From positions 38,442,501-38,506,500 of the forward strand of contig JAKSXM010000007.1 in the NCBI GenBank assembly GCA_022575985.1: a stretch of DNA of 64,000 nt, given 5' to 3'. Positions 59,301 through 64,000 of the stretch are shown here, piece by piece. Every line of letters begins with the position of its first letter. Within the stretch, counting starts at the first letter, position 1. The DNA comes from Anagrus nilaparvatae. Lineage: Eukaryota > Arthropoda > Insecta > Hymenoptera > Mymaridae. Made by a program: the position numbers and the translations under genes. Below the pieces are notes generated by a model. The model did not search any database and was not told the origin of the DNA. It saw only the letters and a list, made by a program, of their open reading frames with translations.

Positions 59301-60380
59301 GAAAAAAAAGAAAAGTATGTAATTCACTATAGATATTTAAAGCAAGCGATTGATAATGGATTGGTGCTGAAGAAAGTGCATCGCGCATTAAAGTTTAAGC
59401 AATCAAAATGGTTAAAAGACTATATTAATTTAAATACACAAAAAAGAATTGAGGCAACAAATGAATCCAAGAGAAATCTTCATAAGCTAATGAACAATGT
59501 AAGTTAATTTTCAGTCATTAAGTTTTTTTTAAATATTTTTTATCTATTATGATTTTTCAATAAGCTTTTTTTGCGATTCTGGTTACAGGCTATATATGGT
59601 AAAACCATGGAAGATCCACGTCGCAGAGTGAATGTTAGATTGGTTACAAAATGGAAAGGAAGGCATGGTGCAGAAGACCTAATATCTAAACCAAATTTTC
59701 ACAGTTTGACAGTGTTTAATAAGAATTGTGTTGCAATTGAAATGGAAAAAACTCAAGTTTATATGAATAAACCAATTTATATTGGTTTATGTGTATTAGA
59801 TTTATCAAAAATAGTTTTATATAGGTTTCATTATAATTTTATGTTAAAAATATTTAAGGATAAATGCAAACTTTTGTACACAGACACAGACAGCCTACTT
59901 TATGAAATAAAACATGAAGATGTGTATCAAATTATGAGAGAAAATCCTAAAGAATTTGATACTTCAAACTACCCATTACCTAATGAATATGGTATTGAAC
60001 ATTTTAATGAAAAGGTTGTCGGTGTCATGAAAGATGAAGTTAATGGAAGAATAATATTAGAATTTATCGGTTTGCGAAGTAAAATGTATGCAATTTTAAT
60101 TGATAATTATAATACTGTAAAAAAAGCAAAAGGTGTAAAATCAAATGTTGTAAAAAATTCAATTGAATTTAATGATTATAAGACGTGTTTATTTAACTCA
60201 TCTGAAATCTATCGTGAACAATATTCTATTCGCTCTAAATTTCATAATATTGTTACGCAAAGAGAAAATAAATTAGCTTTAAGTCCATTTGATGACAAGA
60301 GAGTTCTAATTCCAAACTCAACAGATACTTTACCTTATGGGCATAAGGATGTTGAGAAAATTAAAAATGCTGTAAATTAA
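56301..60380 (+). CDS. polB: Protein-primed-type DNA polymerase B of Polinton, three exons
   Basis: Join 56301-58143, 58213-59498, 59589-60380: 3921 nt, 1306 residues, in frame across both introns. ATG in good context (ATCATGG). N-terminal ~440 residues are a family-specific region (RVKWIDIESAF, DSGWTLKSIDFL). A zinc finger follows at ~446-466 (CQICLHYF...H..DC). Exonuclease motifs: Exo I D503/E505 (YADFES), Exo II D646 (NLTGYD), Exo III Y797/D801 (YLKVD). An HNH-like CxxC...DHDH block at ~590-630 spans intron 1. Polymerase motifs: A D898 (YYDVNNLYG), B K1039/Y1046-G1047 (KLMNN-AIYGKTME), C Y1140-TDTDS1145, and K1208-x-Y1210. All catalytic residues are present, so the enzyme looks intact. It would replicate the element from a terminal protein primer (family knowledge). 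Confidence 0.93.
58144..58212 (+). other. Intron 1 of polB (69 bp)
   Basis: GTATGC at 58144 and a T-rich tract ending TTTTAG at 58212. Splicing joins DHDHLT to KYRGAAHAQCNVNYK, restoring the conserved DH.HLTG.YRGAAH.CN motif of the family. Unspliced reading stops after nine codons. Confidence 0.9.
59499..59588 (+). other. Intron 2 of polB (90 bp)
   Basis: Perfect donor GTAAGT at 59499 and acceptor GGTTACAG ending 59588. Splicing joins KLMNN to AIYGKTME, rebuilding polymerase motif B. Confidence 0.92.
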
Positions 60381-60411
60381 GTTTTATGAATTATATTTAT
60401 TATAACAATAC

Positions 60412-60417
60412 AATAAA
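60412..60417 (+). terminator. polB polyadenylation signal
   Basis: AATAAA 32 nt past the polB stop in the 194-bp convergent gap. A reverse AATAAA (TTTATT at 60460-60465) could serve the integrase-side transcripts. Confidence 0.6.
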
Positions 60418-60574
60418 TTTTCAAAAATTAAAATATTATTTTACAATTATTTATAAGATTTTATTACCCTGAAATATATTAAATTATCATAAATTAAATA
60501 AATCTGATATATAAATAAATAGAAAAAATAAATTTATAAATCATAATTTCTAAGTTTTTATAAATTTAAAGTAA

Positions 60575-61495
60575 TTATAAATCAGATTTATTTATCCAAC
60601 TATTATGAGAATTATCGAAGCCTAACCACTTAATTAAAAGCTTATTACCCCGTTTTTTTAATACTTTTTCAACGAGATAAACATCTGGATTTGTAGCTTT
60701 TTGAAGTTCATATTCATAAAATCCACCAGCGATTGACTTATCTTGATAGTCTTTTAAATTATAAGTAAATGGGAAAGTCGGTTTTATTTTTTCAATTGTA
60801 AAAACTTCAGTTGTATAATTTGGGGTATAACCCTTTTCAAAAATATGTTTATATTTACTTATTCTCACTTTGTCTGCTATACGAAATTTTGGTTTACCAT
60901 TAATACATTTAGCATTTAAAAATCTAAACAAAATTAAGGATTCATTATTTTTATTAACATCTTTTGGTTTGATTCCAATCGTACGATGTTTAGTGTTATT
61001 ATACTTAGAAATTAGTTCAGGTAAAATGTCTACCCATTTATAATTTCCTTGAAGACTAAATCTTTTCCACATATGATTTTTGATTGTACGATTAAGACGT
61101 TCAATGATCGAGGGTTTTAAGTGGCTATACGTAGAATATAAATGAATATTATGTTTTTGTAATAATTCTTTACAAGTTTTGTTATAAAATTCGGTCCCTT
61201 GGTCTACCTGTATTTTTTTCGGTATGCGTCCTTGTTTAAATATTGAATTTAATGCTTTAGCAACTTCTTCACCAGTTTTACGTTTTAAGGGTACAGCCCA
61301 TGCATACTTAGAAAAATTATCTATTGCAGTGAGTAAATATTTGTAACCTTTATTTTCTTTTGAATATGCTTCCATTACAACTAAATCAGCTTGCCAAGTT
61401 TCATCAATTGCGCGAATATCAACTTTACGTCTTGGAAAATTTTTTCGTACCGGTTTATGTAATTCTTCAACTAAAGCTTCTTTGATGCGATCCAT
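60575..61495 (-). CDS. int: Retroviral-type integrase with C-terminal chromodomain
   Basis: ATG at 61495 (306 residues); stops lie upstream, so the start is well defined. The rve core has D-D-E residues, numbered from the TTG codon four residues upstream of the ATG: D41 (TWQADLVVM), D102 (QVDQGTEF) and E136 (SIIERLNRT), with 33 residues between the last two, as usual for Polinton integrases. The start HKPVRKNFPRRKV fits the linker before the core. The upstream HHCC zinc domain is not encoded. An SH3-like/beta region (FRIADKVRISKYKHIFEKGY) follows, and residues ~277-310 form a chromodomain (YLVEKVLKKRGN..IKWLGF..SHNSW). It would insert element DNA, with the chromodomain possibly guiding site choice. 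It overlaps the upstream fibre-like gene by 29 nt in another frame. Confidence 0.9.
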   Translation of the reverse strand: MDRIKEALVEELHKPVRKNFPRRKVDIRAIDETWQADLVVMEAYSKENKGYKYLLTAIDNFSKYAWAVPLKRKTGEEVAKALNSIFKQGRIPKKIQVDQGTEFYNKTCKELLQKHNIHLYSTYSHLKPSIIERLNRTIKNHMWKRFSLQGNYKWVDILPELISKYNNTKHRTIGIKPKDVNKNNESLILFRFLNAKCINGKPKFRIADKVRISKYKHIFEKGYTPNYTTEVFTIEKIKPTFPFTYNLKDYQDKSIAGGFYEYELQKATNPDVYLVEKVLKKRGNKLLIKWLGFDNSHNSWINKSDL

Positions 61496-61889
61496 AATTC
61501 TTATCAATTACTATTCCAGATATTCTTGGACCAATTTCTTCACTAATCTCAGAATTTATATTTTTAATAATTGTACTGTTTTTATTAACTTTTTCTTGAA
61601 TTTGAATGATTTTTATTTCCAATTTACTTAATTGCTCTTTCAGAGAGTTAATCATACTCTTAAGTTCTGAATCAACTTTATTTATTGAAGCATATGTTGC
61701 CATTGAGCGATCCAAAAGAGATCTGAGATTAACAGCATGATGAAATTCTTTAGGATCAGCAATGTTACATAATAATTTATTTTCTATATCATAGTCTCCA
61801 GTTTCAGTCAATTTAAATCCGATTCCGGGAGGACCACGAATAGATGATTCTTTATTTAAAACACGTCCAAATACATCGACACTCATCAT
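61467..61889 (-). CDS. Fibre-like protein: collagen-like GPPG, AVNL motif and coiled coil
   Basis: 140 residues from ATG at 61889. Order: SVDVFGR start (3-9), a collagen-like RGPPGIGF (18-25), GDYDIENKLLCNIADPKEFH then HAVNLRSLLD (31-60), and a predicted coiled coil with heptads from ~70 to ~116. The N.ADP...AVN...L-D order resembles the segment before trimeric coiled coils in phage tail fibres (the DAVNKKYVD type), so a trimeric fibre or attachment protein is a reasonable inference. I recall the same protein next to this integrase family in other animal genomes. The last ~10 codons overlap the integrase start. The function is not established. Confidence 0.65.
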   Translation of the reverse strand: MMSVDVFGRVLNKESSIRGPPGIGFKLTETGDYDIENKLLCNIADPKEFHHAVNLRSLLDRSMATYASINKVDSELKSMINSLKEQLSKLEIKIIQIQEKVNKNSTIIKNINSEISEEIGPRISGIVIDKNYGSHQRSFS

Positions 61890-61917
61890 AAAAATGATAA
61901 AATTTTTAAGCTTTAGC

Positions 61918-62256
61918 TTAATATATAATTTTTCCCTCTCGTAACTCTTCTATGATGGAATGAATTTCATTTTCATGATTATTATTTCCAGCTTGTCTTT
62001 CAGATATAAGTAATCTTAAACGTATAACTAATTCATTTGGATCATCCCAATGTACATATTCAACTGGCTTATTGCTAGTGACCATATATTTTGGTAATTT
62101 TGATATTCCTTCTCCAGTTTTATTCATTGAAATATTTAAAACCTGACTTACATAATTTTTAAATTTTTTTGATGTATTTGAATGTATAGCTTCATGTGGT
62201 AAATACCATTTTCTTGCAGCATTTGTAGATATAATAATTTTTTTATAATTATCCAT
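61918..62256 (-). pseudogene. C-terminal part of a conserved Polinton protein, split by frameshift
   Basis: The 112-codon frame begins at an internal Met. Upstream, the same frame extends to about 62293 without a start, giving sequence typical of the middle of the family. Conserved parts: NYKKIIISTNAARKWYLP, KTGEGISKLPKYMVTSN, YVHWDDPNELVIRLRLLISE and NEIHSIIEELREGKIIY. I recall this signature from arthropod mobile-element proteins in which both halves form one polypeptide. Here the N-terminal half (62271-62936) is in another frame, displaced by one base in an A-run at 62288-62292. Function unknown; likely a structural or virion-related protein (inference). Confidence 0.7.
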
Positions 62257-62270
62257 ATCTTCAGGTTTTA

Positions 62271-62936
62271 TTAAATTGTTAATAGGATTTTTCTTAAAAT
62301 TAATTCTAATAAACCAGTACTGGTTGGAAAAGATAAATCTCCTAAATGAATTTTATCATTTTTAAATTCCACTTGGGTATCACCTATTTTTAAAGATCCA
62401 TCTGCCATTTTTCGTACACCAAATTTTGTATCAAGGCTAGTTTTTTTATTAGCAACTTTAAACATATCTAGATAATCGCTCACATTTAAAATTTCTAATT
62501 CTGGAGTTATTTCAGGAGTTATATTTTGAGTTGATGAGGTATTAGAATTATAAGAACTATAAGAATTTTCTTCATTACCACTCTTATTATCTATATCATT
62601 CCCATTCTCTTCATCTTTACCGTCACTTAAAGCTGTATTAAATCCATCGTTCCATGTAGATGCTTGAATTTTATTTTTAATTTTAAATGGAGTACTGCTC
62701 GTTAATTGTAAAACACTATTTTTATCATAATTTTGATTTTCCCAATTTTCAGCAAACTTTTCAATTTTTTCCAATGGTTTTGTTATAGGTTTAAGATTTT
62801 CGTTTATAACTTGTTGTGCTGTTTCTCTACCTAATTTTAGTGCAAAATGTTTACGTTTTATAGAATCTCTAGCTTTTATAATCCGCTCTAATAATTCCTT
62901 TTTCTTATCAATCATATTCTCTGTTTGAGAACTCAT
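62271..62936 (-). CDS. N-terminal part of the frameshift-split conserved protein
   Basis: ATG at 62936; 221 codons. Start is helical and charged (KKKELLERIIKARDSIKRKH, FALKLGRETAQQVINENLK), the middle is low-complexity acidic/Ser/Asn-rich (residues ~105-145), followed by a folded C-terminal block (KFGVRKMADGSLKIGDTQVE, FPTSTGLLELIL). The reading frame then runs off into eight unrelated codons. The expected continuation is found one base out of frame in the next ORF. The whole would be about 340 residues. If the indel is an assembly error, gene and product are intact; otherwise the product is truncated. Confidence 0.7.
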   Translation of the reverse strand: MSSQTENMIDKKKELLERIIKARDSIKRKHFALKLGRETAQQVINENLKPITKPLEKIEKFAENWENQNYDKNSVLQLTSSTPFKIKNKIQASTWNDGFNTALSDGKDEENGNDIDNKSGNEENSYSSYNSNTSSTQNITPEITPELEILNVSDYLDMFKVANKKTSLDTKFGVRKMADGSLKIGDTQVEFKNDKIHLGDLSFPTSTGLLELILRKILLTI

Positions 62937-62993
62937 GATGAACTAAACTAAATTCACTATTTATTATTATTATTTATAGCATATTCACTAACT

Positions 62994-63299
62994 CTATAAA
63001 TACACTTTATTAGTATTAATATTACGATAAAAAAGTTTAAAGTCTTTAAAAGATTTAAATTTTTTTGAATAAAACTTTACATAAATAATGTTTAATATTA
63101 CCATTGCTTCAAAATTTATATAATCTGGATGAAAATTATAATATTTAATTTCTGACTTTTTATCATCACCTTTTAGTATTAAATTTCTCAATTCTTTAGA
63201 AAGTACACCATTTTTATTAGCAGTAATTTTTTCATTTAAGTGTAGATGAGTAACTGAGGTTTTTCTCTTGTCCATCTTAACAACGTAAGACTCTATCAT
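62994..63299 (-). CDS. Hypothetical 101-aa basic protein of the element
   Basis: ATG at 63299. Lies 22 bp after the ATPase stop and 57 bp before the next gene in the minus-strand cassette. Lysine-rich (KRKTSVTHLHLNEK; FYSKKFKSFKDFKLFYRN) with a hydrophobic segment FEAMVILNIIYVKF that is short for a membrane span. No family recognised; its tight placement in an otherwise real gene cluster is the main support. Confidence 0.5.
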   Translation of the reverse strand: MIESYVVKMDKRKTSVTHLHLNEKITANKNGVLSKELRNLILKGDDKKSEIKYYNFHPDYINFEAMVILNIIYVKFYSKKFKSFKDFKLFYRNINTNKVYL

Positions 63300-63321
63300 A
63301 AACTAAACAATTTAACTCTAT

Positions 63322-63999
63322 TTAATTATCGATAAAGTAATTGTGAAAGCCTTTCCTATAGCGTCCATTATTTATATCACTATCTTTGTCTATCACAAGA
63401 AACCCATGTTTATCTTTCCAACACTCATGACACACATCTTTAAATTCATTAAATTTCATATCAGTATTTACATGATTATTATAAATATGTTTTAAATTCA
63501 ATTCATCTTGAGAAAATATAATCAAAAAGTTTACATTATCTCTAACATTTTGTTTAGGAACCCCAGAATAAGATTGACATAAGTAAAAACAATCTACATG
63601 TTTATGTCTACCTCTTGTATAAAGTTCCTTAACACTATCTTGTTTTTCTAATGCTATATCATCAAAAATCATTATGCTATATGGTAATATTTTTTCAGGT
63701 GATATAACTTGTTCATGTTCACTAAATGTAAAGTATTGTAAACCTTTCAAAGGTTCTAGATCTAATTCTTTATCTCCCTTTATTACTATTTTTAAATAAT
63801 CATATTTTGGTTGATCAAGTGACTTAGAATAAATGTAAACATTTTCAAATCTTAAACCATTTTCATGTTCCAATATTGCTAATAATACATTAGTCTTGCC
63901 GCAATTTGAAGGTCCGCAAATTACACCCCGAATAGTGTTTGGCAGTAAATTACCATGATGTCTATATATTAAACCGTCACCAGTAACAAAATCATAATT
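63322..63999 (-). CDS. Genome-packaging ATPase (FtsK/HerA, A32-like), 5' end off window
   Basis: Open from the window edge (63999) to the stop at 63322, 225 residues visible; start lies beyond 64000. Walker A GPSNCGKT at 63915-63892, preceded by a hydrophobic strand (IRGVIC). Walker B YSIMIFDDIAL with the acidic pair, then a sensor-like CFYLCQSYSGVPKQNVRDN followed by FLIIFSQDE. This order is diagnostic of the packaging ATPases of Polintons and related dsDNA viruses, which drive DNA into capsids. The catalytic motifs appear intact. It is first in the minus-strand cassette as far as visible. Confidence 0.88.
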   Translation of the reverse strand, partial: NYDFVTGDGLIYRHHGNLLPNTIRGVICGPSNCGKTNVLLAILEHENGLRFENVYIYSKSLDQPKYDYLKIVIKGDKELDLEPLKGLQYFTFSEHEQVISPEKILPYSIMIFDDIALEKQDSVKELYTRGRHKHVDCFYLCQSYSGVPKQNVRDNVNFLIIFSQDELNLKHIYNNHVNTDMKFNEFKDVCHECWKDKHGFLVIDKDSDINNGRYRKGFHNYFIDN

Positions 64000-64000
64000 T

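Noticed and set aside
59107..59322. 71-codon ORF within polB exon 2
   Set aside because: Shadow frame inside a clearly coding exon.

Overview
This is an AT-rich eukaryotic window, most likely from an insect nuclear genome. The support is a BEL/Pao retrotransposon, R1-type and other non-LTR reverse transcriptase fragments, many foldback/MITE elements, short GT-AG introns, and a Polinton/Maverick-type element. A parasitoid wasp such as a braconid would fit, but that is inference and I see no species-diagnostic gene. No bacterial genes, CRISPR array, rRNA or tRNA were found.

Layout. 1-11.6 kb is repeats: a foldback at the left edge, a probable non-autonomous LTR element (1327-4781), and two nested inverted-repeat elements carrying a captured R1 fragment (7297-9227). 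Between 11.67 and 31.49 kb, three minus-strand segments (31031-31492, 27824-27948, 11673-11936) have splice sites and compatible phases. They look like exons of one unrecognised host gene whose introns are filled with transposons: a defective BEL/Pao copy with intact LTRs and a 5-bp target duplication (16611-20373), a solo LTR (24263-25092), ~115-bp satellite-like arrays and non-LTR fragments. 31.9-35.2 kb is a DNA transposon with ~1.2-kb inverted arms that contain an antisense copy of the 3' part of its own gene. 35-53.7 kb holds MITEs, a decayed minus-strand Pao copy, a second satellite block, R1 fragments and long palindromes.

54.0-64.0 kb is the most coherent coding region: part of a Polinton/Maverick-like (virus-like) element. 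On the plus strand are a zinc-ribbon-like protein, a probable OB-fold/ssDNA-binding-like protein, and a protein-primed type DNA polymerase B in three exons with all catalytic motifs present. Convergent to these on the minus strand is a compact cassette: packaging ATPase (runs off the window), a 101-aa orphan, a conserved protein split by a 1-base frameshift, a fibre-like coiled-coil protein, and a chromodomain integrase. Polymerase and ssDNA-binding protein would copy the element, the integrase would insert it, and the ATPase and fibre-like protein point to a virion stage. Capsid and protease genes are not in view and would be expected beyond base 64000.

Many eukaryotic reading frames here begin in computed frames at GTG or TTG. 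I give ATG starts or splice sites where these decide the gene model.
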